From positions 1 to 44,438 of the forward strand of contig NZ_JAAGPF010000022.1 of NCBI RefSeq assembly GCF_017104645.1: DNA of 44,438 bases, read 5' to 3'. The notes under the pieces are model-generated. The model saw only the letters and a list, made by a program, of their open reading frames with translations. It searched no databases and was not told the origin of the DNA. The position numbers and the translations under genes were made by a program. This document shows positions 8,508 to 17,000 of the stretch, in pieces; position 1 is the first letter of the stretch; each line of letters starts with the position of its first letter. This DNA is from Burkholderia sp. Ac-20379. GTDB lineage: Bacteria > Pseudomonadota > Gammaproteobacteria > Burkholderiales > Burkholderiaceae.

Positions 8508-9377
8508 TCAATCCAGCGCCCGAACCTGGCCCGACACCCGGATGCTGGCGCCCGTTTCGGGCGAAATCGCCACGTTGATACGGCTCGGCATGCCCATGTC
8601 TTCGCCCTGGACGATCTCGACGGCACCGTCCGTCAGCCACCCGGCATCGCGGAGATAACCCGCCAGCGCGGCCGCCGCGGCGCCCGTGGCCGGATCTTCG
8701 TACACGCCGCCCGCGGCGAACGGATTGCGGGCGTGAAACCGCCGCTGCTGCTCCGCGTGCACCAATGCGATCGTGGCAAAGCCATGCGCCAGCATCAGTT
8801 CGCGGCCGGCATCGAGGTCGTAGCGCATCTCGGACAGGCGCTCACGCGTGGCCAGCGCCAGCACGAGGTGCTTCGCACCGCCTTCCGCGATCGCCGGCGG
8901 CAGACGCGCATCGAGATCCGCCCGCCTATAGCCGAACAGCGCGAGCGCGGCATCGACCCATTCGGGCGGCGCGGGCTCGCTGCGCGTCGGCGGCGACTGC
9001 AGGGCCGCAACCCATGCCGTGCCGTCGCGTGCTCCCTCGACCGTGATTTCGGCCTGGTTCAGACGCAGGCGGAACACGCCATGTCCTTCCCGCCGGGCCA
9101 GTGCCGCCCCGAGCGCGATGGTGGCGTGCCCGCAGAACGGCACCTCGATTTCGGGCGCGAAATACCGTACCCGCCAGGCGTCGCCCAGCGGGGCGGCAAA
9201 TGCCGTTTCCGAATACCCGACCTCCGCCGCGATCGCCTGCATGGTGGCGGCATCCGGCAGCGCATCGCAAATCACGACGCCGGCGGGGTTGCCGCCGTCA
9301 TTGTCCTTGGCGAACGAGGCCAGGCGTTCCACGGGGAAGCGGGTGGACGGCGCAACGCGGGGTTCCGTCATGGTCAT
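8508..9377 (-). CDS. PhzF-family isomerase/epimerase-like protein
   Basis: A 289-residue protein of the PhzF phenazine-biosynthesis family, a diaminopimelate-epimerase-like fold in two similar halves. Hallmarks are GGNPAGVV near the N-terminus, GYSETAFAAP holding the catalytic Glu, FCGHATIALGAAL, and the second-half signature DPATGAAAAALAGYL. No other phenazine genes are nearby, so this is probably one of the many PhzF paralogues acting on an unknown small metabolite. The start at 9377 (MTMTEP) is chosen over a longer frame that continues into non-conserved sequence; a second ATG lies two codons in. A ribosome-binding site is not obvious. It lies 204 bases downstream of the dehydrogenase gene on the same strand. 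Confidence 0.88.
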   Translation of the reverse strand: MTMTEPRVAPSTRFPVERLASFAKDNDGGNPAGVVICDALPDAATMQAIAAEVGYSETAFAAPLGDAWRVRYFAPEIEVPFCGHATIALGAALARREGHGVFRLRLNQAEITVEGARDGTAWVAALQSPPTRSEPAPPEWVDAALALFGYRRADLDARLPPAIAEGGAKHLVLALATRERLSEMRYDLDAGRELMLAHGFATIALVHAEQQRRFHARNPFAAGGVYEDPATGAAAAALAGYLRDAGWLTDGAVEIVQGEDMGMPSRINVAISPETGASIRVSGQVRALD

Positions 9378-9581
9378 GGGGATCACGCTGAAAAGGAGGG
9401 AGGGGCGAGACGGCAATCCAGCAGGTATGGGGAAGGGCCGCTGGCGGCCTTGAAAACCGGCGCGCGCCGTAGTGCCGACGAAGGAAGCGCGTCGCCCGGC
9501 CGAATCCGTCACGTTTCGGCCGAGCGGCGCTGTCCACCTGCAACGGCGCTGCGAGGCCCGCACCGGCGGGCCCGCGCGCGC

Positions 9582-10538
9582 TCAAACCACCGGCGTGGGC
9601 GGCGGTTCACCGGCAAAATGCGCGGCGAGGTTGTCGCGCACCAGGCGGCCCATCGCCTCGCGCGTCTCGACGGTGCCGCTGGCATGGTGCGGCTGCAGCA
9701 GCACGTTCGACAGCGCGAGGAAACGCGGATCGATGCGCGGTTCGTTCCAGAACACGTCGAGCGCGGCGCCGGCGATCTCGCGGCGCTCCAGCGCGCCAAG
9801 CAGCGCGGCTTCGTCGACGGTCGTGCCTCGCGACACGTTGACGAGATAACCCTGCGGGCCCAGCGCCTCGAGCACCTCCGCATCGATCAGGTGGCGCGTG
9901 CCCGGGCCGCCCGCGAGCGTGACGATCAGCAGCTCGCACCATTCGGCCAGCTCGGTCAGCTTGTCGAAGCAGCGATACGGACTGTCCGCGCGCGGCGTCG
10001 TATTGAAATAGCCCAGTTCCACGTCGAAGCCGGACAGCCGGCGCGCCAGCGTCGAGCCGATCCGGCCAAAGCCGACGATGCCGACGCGCTTGCCGTACAG
10101 GCGCGTGACGAGCGGCATGTTGCCGTCCTGCCAGGCGCCCGAGCGGACATGCGCGTCGCCGGCGCCGATGCGGCGCATCATGGCGAGGGCCAGCCCGACG
10201 CCGAGATCGGCGACGTCGCCGGTCAGCACGTCGGGCGTGTTGGTCACGCGGATACCGCGCTCGCGCGCGGCGGCAAGATCGATCGCATCGGTGCCGACGC
10301 CATAACAGGCGATGATTTCAAGCTTCGGCAGCGCGGCGATCAGCGCGGCATCGGCACCGAGGTCGCCGCGCGTCGCGATCGCGCGCACGTCGGCGGCGCG
10401 CTCGGCGAGGAACGCCGCGCGATCCGGGGCCTCCCAGAGCCGATGCACCTCGTAGGCGCTGGACAGCCAGGCGTCGTCCCACGGCTGGTAGGGGCCCGTC
10501 ATCAGCAGTGCGGGCCGTCGGGTCGAATCGTGCGCCAT
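9582..10538 (-). CDS. D-isomer-specific 2-hydroxyacid dehydrogenase
   Basis: NAD(P)-dependent reductase/dehydrogenase of 318 residues, resembling glyoxylate/hydroxypyruvate reductases. The Rossmann glycine motif GFGRIG is at residues 156-161. The catalytic triad of the family is visible: Arg237 in VSRGT, Glu266 in NEP, and a His at 284/285 in QPHHASG. The N-terminal substrate domain contains the CYGVGTDAIDLAAARERGI stretch that begins the family signature. The ATG has an AGGAG site about nine bases upstream. It sits 68 bases downstream of a same-strand MHS-family transporter, suggesting an operon that imports and then oxidises or reduces a 2-hydroxyacid or 2-oxoacid. The exact substrate is not deducible. 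Confidence 0.9.
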   Translation of the reverse strand: MAHDSTRRPALLMTGPYQPWDDAWLSSAYEVHRLWEAPDRAAFLAERAADVRAIATRGDLGADAALIAALPKLEIIACYGVGTDAIDLAAARERGIRVTNTPDVLTGDVADLGVGLALAMMRRIGAGDAHVRSGAWQDGNMPLVTRLYGKRVGIVGFGRIGSTLARRLSGFDVELGYFNTTPRADSPYRCFDKLTELAEWCELLIVTLAGGPGTRHLIDAEVLEALGPQGYLVNVSRGTTVDEAALLGALERREIAGAALDVFWNEPRIDPRFLALSNVLLQPHHASGTVETREAMGRLVRDNLAAHFAGEPPPTPVV

Positions 10539-10606
10539 CTGCGCTGGCTCCTGTGGAAGTGAAATGAAACGGGAAAGAAGCCGGGCGCATCGGTCGCCCG
10601 GCTCGC

Positions 10607-12055
10607 TCAGGCTTGCCGCGCGAGCGGGTCGGCCGCCGGCGCCGGCTGCGCCTGCATCGCGTCGAGCGGATCGTCGAGATCGCGATTCAGCGTTTCGGGC
10701 ATCCGCGAGGTGGCGAACAGGGTGATCAGCGTCAGCAGCGCCAGGTACGCGGCGATCGGCACCCAGGCGAGCACCCCGGCCGCACGGTCGCCGCCGTGCA
10801 TCACGATGACGGCCGCGATGATCATCGCCCCGACCAGCGGCGCGATTCCCCCCGCGAGCAACGCCGACACTTCACGCGAGAACGACACGCCCATGTAGCG
10901 ATGACGGGCGCCGAACAGTTCCGGGAGCAGTGCGGCCTGCGCGCCGAGCATGCCCCAGTTCGCGAAGCCCTGTGCGATCGAGATCGCGATCAGGCTCGCC
11001 ACCACGTTGCCCTGGCTGAAGATCCACCACACCGGGAACGCGAGCGCGAGTTGCAGCCATGCGAACGTGCGATACACGCGCACGCGGCCGAATCGGTCGC
11101 TCAGTCGCCCCGCCAGCGGCACCGTGCAGGCGCCGACGGTTGCCGCGCAGACCAGCGCCAGCGCGCCGATCGGCCCTTTCAATCCGATCACGCCCGCCAG
11201 ATAGCTGACGGCCAGCGCCTGGTAGATCGACGACCCGCCGTTCTCTGCCATCCGCAGGCCGATGCCGACCAGCAGCGTCGGCCGGGAGTGCTGCATCGCG
11301 CTCTTCAGCGGATTCGTCGCCAGTTGCGCGCGCTTCTCGAGCCGCACGAAGGTGGGCGATTCGTGCAGGCGCAGGCGCATGTAGAGGCCGACCGCGACGA
11401 TCACCGCGCTGAACAGGAACGGGACACGCCAGGCCCAGCCGTCGGTGACGTGGGCCAGATTGGCGAGCATCACGAAATACACGGCCGCGGCGAGGACCGT
11501 GCCGAGCTGAATGCCGAGAAACGGCAGCGAGGCATAGATGCCGCGCTTGCCGGCGGGCGCGTATTCGGTCATCAGCACCGCGGCGCCGGCTTGCTCCGCG
11601 CCCGCGCCCAGCCCTTGCAGGATACGCAGCGCCACCAGCAGCGCGGGCGCCCAGTAACCGGCCGTCGCGAAGGTCGGCAGCAGGCCGATCAGCGTGCTCG
11701 CGACGCCCATCAGCAGAACCGTGGCGGTCAGCACGAACTTGCGGCCGATCCGGTCGCCGAGCACGCCGAACACGACGCCGCCCAGCGGACGAACCGCGAA
11801 ACCGACGAAGTAGGTACCGAAACTCGCGATCAGGCGCATCTCGGTGGTCTGTCCGGGAAAGAACAGCGGACCGAACACCAGTGCCGAGGCCAGCGTGTAC
11901 AAGGCGAAATCGTAGTATTCGAGCGCGCTGCCGAGCGAGCAGGTCCAGACCGCGCGCTTGAGCTGCTTCGGGTCGACGCCGCGGCGTTCAAGGGCGGCGC
12001 CCGGCATGCCGGAGCCTGCCTCGTGCCGCGCGGGCGGCGGGGAAGTGTGATCCAT
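10607..12055 (-). CDS. MHS-family MFS transporter (metabolite:H+ symporter)
   Basis: Inner-membrane proton symporter of about 482 residues with twelve predicted helices. It belongs to the metabolite:H+ symporter group (KgtP/ShiA/ProP-like). Family marks are GSALEYYDFALYTLASALVFG in helix 1, FAVRPLGGVVFGVLGDRIGRK (the A-like MFS loop motif), and ILQGLGAGAEQAGAAVLMTEY. The start at 12055 (MDHTS) is set by the AGGAGACA ribosome-binding site upstream; the longer open frame to 12268 has no support. It leads a probable operon with the hydroxyacid dehydrogenase. The substrate is probably a small carboxylate, which is inference. Confidence 0.9.
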   Translation of the reverse strand: MDHTSPPPARHEAGSGMPGAALERRGVDPKQLKRAVWTCSLGSALEYYDFALYTLASALVFGPLFFPGQTTEMRLIASFGTYFVGFAVRPLGGVVFGVLGDRIGRKFVLTATVLLMGVASTLIGLLPTFATAGYWAPALLVALRILQGLGAGAEQAGAAVLMTEYAPAGKRGIYASLPFLGIQLGTVLAAAVYFVMLANLAHVTDGWAWRVPFLFSAVIVAVGLYMRLRLHESPTFVRLEKRAQLATNPLKSAMQHSRPTLLVGIGLRMAENGGSSIYQALAVSYLAGVIGLKGPIGALALVCAATVGACTVPLAGRLSDRFGRVRVYRTFAWLQLALAFPVWWIFSQGNVVASLIAISIAQGFANWGMLGAQAALLPELFGARHRYMGVSFSREVSALLAGGIAPLVGAMIIAAVIVMHGGDRAAGVLAWVPIAAYLALLTLITLFATSRMPETLNRDLDDPLDAMQAQPAPAADPLARQA

Positions 12056-13290
12056 GCTTGTCTCCTGTCTCCTGCTTCCGTTCCTCAACCCGTTCGCGCG
12101 ACGCGCGGCGGGACATCGGCCCGCTTGTGCTGCGGGTTGCTCCGGGAATGCGGGTGCCGGCCTGCCGCGCCACCGTCGCTCGAACGGCGTCGGTTGGGCG
12201 GCCATCGATGCAGCGTGGCCGGTGTTCTGTCGCAGGTATCTTGAGCCGCTGATCGGGCGCCGCGCCAATAGTCTTTTTTGATTCGGTGATCACCGGAGCT
12301 GATGACCGTTGTTGTTTGGGCTGGCGGGTTTCGGCCGTTGGGTGTGGCGGCTGGAGTGTGTGCCTGTGGTGGGCCTGAGCTGGATATGTCTAACTGGTTC
12401 AAACCGGGCATTTCAATCTAGCCACTACAAACCAAAATGTCGTTAATTCGCATTATGTAAAATTTTTCGTGCGTGCAACTATTGATCTCGCAGCCACACT
12501 GAGTGCTCGTACGTAAAGTTCTCATGTAAGGCTACGTAATCGCATCCGTAAAGAGAAATTCCCCTGACTTCATACTTTGCGGATTGCATTACTTCCTTTT
12601 GTACGCTCAACGCATCAAGGTGGCGTCAAGCAGTTCAACGTCTCGAAGGTCTGGCCACACTCATATGGCTTGCTGGCCGGGCCGCGAGCGTTGCCGACCA
12701 TTGGGGGCGCGTGCCTGTCCGTTCTGTTTTTTGCGGGAAAAGCTACCTGCGTTCGGTCATTTGAGGCAACGAAAGATCGACATCAACGAGAACAGCAAAA
12801 CGGCCCCAGCCGGGGGCTTGGCTTTTCACGGAACGATGCTGCGACAACTCGGTCTCCGGATCGCCTGCTAGCATCGCCGCTACTGCGCCTCGAGGCGGTT
12901 CCGCTCGACGTTGCCCGGCTCAGTCGTCGCCGCTACCCTAGCGGACCCGTTTTCCTATCATCGTGTAACGACGCACGGGAATCGATTTAGAGTTCGCAAA
13001 GCCGATACGCCATTCGTGTGCCCTACCCGGCCGGGCAGGAAAGGAAACGCGCGATCTTTACCCTACCGATTTTTGGATTTATGCTTCTGCCACGCGACAC
13101 CGCGCTAGTGCCGCACTGGACAACAGCGCCGCCGATGTCCAGTGCATCCAGAGTGCTTGCCACGCACACACGCCAGCCCGGCCTAGGAATCAGACTGGTT
13201 TGTGAGCTTCCCGACGCGGCATCCAGTGGGCACGCAACACTGGATGCCAGCAACTAATCTTTTACACATTTCTGCCTCCTTTTCGTCTCG
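12056..13290. other. 1.2-kb gene-free stretch at left edge of accessory island
   Basis: Bases 12056-12400 carry the leader of the transporter gene. From about 12400 GC drops abruptly (AT-rich run 12410-12600), marking the island edge. Several short frames exist, but none has a credible start, codon use or family resemblance. A GC-rich hairpin followed by T residues lies at 12797-12827. No insertion-sequence ends or tRNA gene were seen. Confidence 0.5.
12797..12827 (+). terminator. possible rho-independent terminator
   Basis: The run GCCCC-AGCCG-GGGGC (12804-12817) forms a 5-bp GC stem. It is flanked by AAAA on the left and GGCTTTT on the right. No intact gene ends just upstream, so it may be the relic of a lost gene. 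Confidence 0.3.
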
Positions 13291-13917
13291 TCATATATTT
13301 GGCGTCGGCTCAGACGCCGATGGGGGTTTCGCAGCCTCTTGGATCGCAGCTTGTGCCTGCGCGGCCGCCGCCTGTTCCGTCCAATATTTGCGGATTGCCT
13401 CGACATCCGTGAACGCGCCGATGTCGGCTGCTCGTTCGAGGAAGCGGGCGTAGAGTCCGTCCTGAACCATCTTGTTGCTTCGCATCCATTCGATCGCAGC
13501 GTTCGGATTGAGAAGCAAGACGTAGTGAAACTCGCCAGAAGATCCAGGTTTGGTAGCGATAAATTGGAGCTCTCGCAGCCTCTTCATCCGTCGCCTCCAT
13601 GTATCGACCGCTCGCTCCCCCGTAAACCCCGCCTCACTTGCGAATGTCGCCGGGTTCTCAATAGCGACTACCGGGTGATCTGGAGAGCGCGCCCATAGAC
13701 AAAAGAGCGTATGTCCGGCTGGATGACCTTTTGCTTGTGCGTCGATAATTTGCATGGCAATGGGCAACGTGCGCGGAATCGTGCTGAACCCGTGATTGCT
13801 CTTGCGTCGCCAAAGCCATTGCGCCGGAACACCAGGAAAGTGCACATCCATCTGCTGCTGCGCCCGGTCGGCCATATTTAGGCGCTTCGCAGCTGTTTGT
13901 TTGACGTTTAGTAGCAT
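13291..13917 (-). CDS. hypothetical protein, possible winged-helix accessory protein
   Basis: A 208-residue protein of unknown function. The ATG at 13917 (MLLNVKQTAAKRL) is chosen because GAGGA sits about six bases upstream; the frame continues further but without support. Residues 35-140 look globular. They include FSTIPRTLPIAMQIIDAQ and a basic, winged-helix-like part (TGERAVDTWRRRMKRLRELQ, then FIATKPG and EFHYVLLLNP). The C-terminus is Ala/Gln-rich and helical. Similar proteins occur, in my memory, on plasmids and integrative elements of Burkholderia and Xanthomonas as uncharacterised genes. A DNA-binding or replication-accessory role is inference only. GC is lower than in the chromosomal core. 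Confidence 0.7.
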   Translation of the reverse strand: MLLNVKQTAAKRLNMADRAQQQMDVHFPGVPAQWLWRRKSNHGFSTIPRTLPIAMQIIDAQAKGHPAGHTLFCLWARSPDHPVVAIENPATFASEAGFTGERAVDTWRRRMKRLRELQFIATKPGSSGEFHYVLLLNPNAAIEWMRSNKMVQDGLYARFLERAADIGAFTDVEAIRKYWTEQAAAAQAQAAIQEAAKPPSASEPTPNI

Positions 13918-14114
13918 GGGTTCCTCGCTCTGCCGTTTTGTCAGAACGTAGTTTCTTCTCGTGCATGGACCTTGGCAATGAGTCGTGGCGCGCAACCGAC
14001 CGCACGATTCAGCCTCATCAAACTGGAATTCAAGAAGCTGAATGCAGCCAGAGCATGCGACTGGCCACATTGAGATGTGCGGAACCACGCACGCAAATCA
14101 ACGTTGACCTATAA

Positions 14115-14127
14115 AAATCAATGATTT
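14115..14127. repeat. 13-bp palindrome upstream of the 13.9-kb gene
   Basis: AAATCA-A-TGATTT is a perfect 6+1+6 palindrome in an AT-rich patch (14108-14142). It lies about 200 bases upstream of the minus-strand gene starting at 13917. It could be an operator or part of a promoter. The rest of the interval 13918-14256 shows nothing recognisable. Confidence 0.35.
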
Positions 14128-14256
14128 GCAGATTTTTTGTGGTGCTCGCGTGCTCATCGTTCTCCGCGTCCTCCAATGTGCTCTATGTCCCAAAGGGGAT
14201 ACACAAGGGGGCCGGACCATGATTGCTGGGGTGTTCGGGCAGGCAGAAACAGCCAA

Positions 14257-14676
14257 TCAATCTGTTGGTTCAGCATCGTCTTCATGATCGCTGAACTCGC
14301 TCTTCAAATGAGCGCGACGAGAAGCCAGGCAGTAGACCGCCGTCGTCTTCTTGCACTTCCGGCACCGCTCTGCACTTTCAGCGAGACTGGCTTGCGGGGC
14401 GATGTAATTGGGCAGCCAACCGCTTAACGTCTCCAGATCGCTAGTGCGGTAAGCGCATCCAGGCCAAAACGAGGTTAAAGCCGTAAAGCCCCCGAACCCG
14501 GCGTTCGCAGCGTCCTGCCACCGGTCGTGGACAGCCCACGACACTCGGTTATCGGTAAAGGGCAGCCTATTGACAGGGCCGGCCCGAGCAATATTTTTCG
14601 TCAGCAGCGTCGCTGCCGCATCGCCGCACTTAACGAATACGCGCATCGGCGGTCCACGCTGCCACGTAAGGGCCAT
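14257..14676 (-). CDS. small hypothetical protein with CxxC motif
   Basis: Up to 139 residues; the ATG at 14646 (MRVFVKCGD) is an equally plausible start. The sequence is protein-like: NRVSWAVHDRWQDAANAG, SFWPGCAYRTSDLETLSGWL, then a C-terminal ERCRKCKK that may bind a metal. The acidic tail is SEFSDHEDDAEPTD. No family is recognised and the ribosome-binding site is weak. It lies downstream of the coiled-coil gene on the same strand, separated by an inverted repeat at 14684-14708. Confidence 0.45.
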   Translation of the reverse strand: MALTWQRGPPMRVFVKCGDAAATLLTKNIARAGPVNRLPFTDNRVSWAVHDRWQDAANAGFGGFTALTSFWPGCAYRTSDLETLSGWLPNYIAPQASLAESAERCRKCKKTTAVYCLASRRAHLKSEFSDHEDDAEPTD

Positions 14677-14683
14677 ACGACGC

Positions 14684-14708
14684 GCTAATGATGTTTGTGA
14701 ACATTAGC
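14684..14708. repeat. inverted repeat GCTAATG / CATTAGC
   Basis: Seven-base arms GCTAATG and CATTAGC flank an 11-base spacer, between the stop of the coiled-coil gene and the next small gene. The form resembles a protein-binding site for a dimer, such as an operator or recombination accessory site. There is no T-run, so it is not a classical terminator. Confidence 0.4.
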
Positions 14709-14755
14709 CCTAGTAATTCCCGATGTCAGGGTTGGGACTTCGGGGCGAGGGATCG

Positions 14756-15583
14756 TCAACGCGGTCCAGACTGACTTCGGTGAGCGGAAAGCGCCCTCCG
14801 ATAGTGATCGTTCTCGATCTGGAGGCGGCCGACCTGATCGCGCAGCTGGCTGACCTGCAGACGCAAGGCGTCGGCCTCCACGTTGGCCTGCTGCCGCACG
14901 GCGTCCTGCTGGAGTTTAAGGAACTGCTCGGTGCCGGCGAGCCGCTGCGCCGTGGTGGCGAGTTCGGTGGCGCCGGTGCCGGCGTCGTGGATTGCCTCGA
15001 GCAACCCGGACAGCATGCTTTTGACCTGCGCGCCGGCTAGGTCGCGCGAGGCTTCGGCCGCTCCCAGCAACTGGCGCAGCTGCGCTTGGCCGGCCTCGAG
15101 CTGTCGGATGCGCGCATGTGCATCCTTGAGCGCGGCGCGCGTGAGCGTTAGTTCCGCACCGGCAGCCGGTGCACTGACGTCTGCCGCGCCCGCGTGGGTT
15201 GCGAAAAGCGCGTGCAGGGGTGCGAGCGCGTCGCGTACCACAGGGGCAAGTATGTCGCGAAGCTGTGCGGGCTGGTTGAGCGAGGTACCCCCAACGTCGG
15301 ACTGAGCGCGGCCGGCCGGCGCGGCCGCGTGCGCCCGCCCGACCGCCGCCTGCACGGTGGCGGAACTAGGGCGCCGGGTCACGCCCGTTTGCGGCCCCAC
15401 ATTCTTCAGGAGTGCGTCATACACGCCGGCGCCGAACACCCGCCCGGTGATGAGACGGATCTCGGCGATCAGTGCATCAAGAAATGCAGCGTTGTCCTGC
15501 GGGAAGTCGCGTTCCAGTGCGGGCAGGATCGCGAGGATCGCTCGCAATTGGTCGTCGCGCCAGGTGTGGCGGGGTCGGCCCAT
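14756..15583 (-). CDS. KfrA/TnpT-like coiled-coil DNA-binding protein
   Basis: A 275-residue protein. The start is fixed by an excellent AGGAGGA site seven bases upstream of the ATG at 15583. Residues 1-60 (GRPRHTWRDDQLRAILAIL and following) look like a small helical DNA-binding head. Residues about 150-260 are a long heptad-rich coiled coil (RIRQLEAGQAQLRQLLGAAE, LQVSQLRDQVGRLQIENDHY). This head-plus-coil layout is that of KfrA and of TnpT, the coiled-coil partner of the TnpS tyrosine recombinase in Tn4651-type transposons. Here too a tyrosine recombinase lies divergently about 1.4 kb to the right. The link to TnpT is inference; only the architecture is seen. GC is high, unlike the genes to its left. 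Confidence 0.7.
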   Translation of the reverse strand: MGRPRHTWRDDQLRAILAILPALERDFPQDNAAFLDALIAEIRLITGRVFGAGVYDALLKNVGPQTGVTRRPSSATVQAAVGRAHAAAPAGRAQSDVGGTSLNQPAQLRDILAPVVRDALAPLHALFATHAGAADVSAPAAGAELTLTRAALKDAHARIRQLEAGQAQLRQLLGAAEASRDLAGAQVKSMLSGLLEAIHDAGTGATELATTAQRLAGTEQFLKLQQDAVRQQANVEADALRLQVSQLRDQVGRLQIENDHYRRALSAHRSQSGPR

Positions 15584-15604
15584 GATCGTTCCTCCTGCGC
15601 GTTT

Positions 15605-15943
15605 TCAGAAAAGACAGCCCTGGCGCACATCACGCGCCGGCGGCAGGGACGGCTTCGCGCGTTGGCGTGTCGCCATGGCACTGCAACGCACGGGCGCGAC
15701 GAGCTCGACCCGCGCGACGTGAGCCGCACCGTCACGCGACCCAGTCCGCCGGCGACAACAACCGGTAGCCGGCGCAGCGAGACGCGCTGGCCCAGCCGTC
15801 GGGCGCGGTCGAGCAGCTGCGTGTGGCTCATGCCTCGTCAGCACGCGGCGATCAGGGTGGATCGCTGCGGCTGGCAGCGACTCGGGCGCAAGGTCCGCAG
15901 GCAGCGTGAGCGTCACGAGTGCGAAGCGGTTGGCCATGACCAT
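15605..15943 (-). pseudogene. probable frameshifted small gene
   Basis: The frame opening at 15943 starts convincingly (MVMANRFALVTLTLPADL, then APESLPAAAI). From about 15850 the protein-like reading moves to another frame (SHTQLLDRARRLGQRVSLRR, then LPVVVAGGLGRVTVRLTS). Near 15715 it returns to the first frame (VELVAPVRCSAMATRQR). Two compensating indels in an old small gene explain this best. Its position between the coiled-coil gene and the TIR gene on the same strand suggests an original operon. No family is recognised. Confidence 0.45.
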
Positions 15944-15947
15944 GCGC

Positions 15948-17000
15948 TCAGCGCAACAGGCTGGTGACGTCGACCGGAAGCCCCGAGGTGTGCATTTCCT
16001 TCACCAACTGCAGCTTCCAGTCCCCCGCGCGCGAGATGTACACCAGCCCGTCGATATCAGAAGGCTTCTCAAGCGGGCCGTCGACCAGGGCGCAGACGTG
16101 GGGCAGGCCGAGACTGCCGGCAAAGAACCCGAACTCGAACACCACATTCTGGCGCGCCCGCAACTGATACTGCGCCCGATCGCCTGCCTCGATCCCGCCC
16201 CGATCGTCACCGGTGAGCAGCACGATGGCGAAGGCCGCCCTCGCCGCCTCGTCTTGAAACTTGGCAAGAATCGTACGCCCCTGGTTGGGCTGCTCGTGCA
16301 GGATGACTGCTTCGAGACCGAGTCCCTGGACGAAACGCGCTACTTCCTCGCGGACGGCAACATTGTGACCATGCACGATGAACACGCGCGTCCGGGCCGC
16401 TGCGGTGGCGGGCGGTGGCACAACTGGCGCCGCGTCCGCGCGGGCGGCCGCCGCCTGCGCGGCGGTGCGGATAAAGCCCCCCGGCGGCTGCGGCAGAGCA
16501 TCTGGGCTCGCTGCCAGTCGAACAACCATGTCACGGGCAGCGGCCCCAGCCAGTGAAGATGGCTGCTTCGCGGCGATCGCACCCGCCGACGGCTGCGCGG
16601 CGGGCATGGCTAGCATGCCACCACCGGTGATCTGCTGCGTCGCCGCGTCTTCGCCCGGCCGGACCGTCGCGGCGGTGAAATACTGCGGCTCCCGGTCCGG
16701 AAATCCAGCCGCTTCGCCGACGCCACCGGTCAGCAGCGCTTCCCGAGGGAGTGCGGCCGACCGGAAAAGGCCGTGCCGCTCGAGCACGCGATACAGGTCC
16801 ACGTGCTTGACCGACCAGTGACTGCTGCCCAGGTCACCGAAGCTGCGGGTGGGCGTTCGGATGTCCAGCGCGGCGGCCATCGCGAGCAGCTTATCCTGCG
16901 GAATCGGGTCGACGCGGTGATCCCGCTCGAAGTGCAGGTAATAGCCGTCCGCGCGGTGTTCGACCTTCGTGATGCGGCCCACGTACGCCGGAGTCGGCAC
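15948..17000 (-). CDS. TIR-domain (PF10137-type) predicted nucleotide-binding protein, 5' end doubtful
   Basis: Protein of about 350 residues counted from a GTG at 17000. Residues 203-335 are a clear PF10137-type TIR domain, the class used by CBASS Cap12 and Pycsar effectors. It shows TRVFIVHGHN, EVARFVQGLGLEAVILHEQ, AFAIVLLTGDDRGG, RARQNVVFEFGFFAGSLGLP with the presumed catalytic Glu289, and SDIDGLVYI. Such TIRs cleave NAD+ when activated. Residues 5-80 form a separate globular N-domain (GYYLHFERDHRVDPIPQDK, HWSVKHVDLYRVLERHGLF) joined by an Ala/Pro-rich linker. No cyclic-nucleotide-binding or STING domain is seen, so the activating signal is unknown. The open frame continues to 17372 only as antisense of the recombinase. 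No good ribosome-binding site precedes 17000, and the 5' end abuts a truncated recombinase, so the first codons or promoter may be lost. Confidence 0.8.
   Translation of the reverse strand: MPTPAYVGRITKVEHRADGYYLHFERDHRVDPIPQDKLLAMAAALDIRTPTRSFGDLGSSHWSVKHVDLYRVLERHGLFRSAALPREALLTGGVGEAAGFPDREPQYFTAATVRPGEDAATQQITGGGMLAMPAAQPSAGAIAAKQPSSLAGAAARDMVVRLAASPDALPQPPGGFIRTAAQAAAARADAAPVVPPPATAAARTRVFIVHGHNVAVREEVARFVQGLGLEAVILHEQPNQGRTILAKFQDEAARAAFAIVLLTGDDRGGIEAGDRAQYQLRARQNVVFEFGFFAGSLGLPHVCALVDGPLEKPSDIDGLVYISRAGDWKLQLVKEMHTSGLPVDVTSLLR

Noticed and set aside
8397..12244. Very long plus-strand open frames opposite the PhzF, dehydrogenase and MHS genes
   Set aside because: Arg/His/Gln-rich antisense translations without motifs; they arise from high GC opposite well-supported genes.
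12577..13257. Small overlapping frames in the 12.5-13.3 kb interval
   Set aside because: No ribosome-binding site, no consistent codon use and no recognised family; treated as non-coding.
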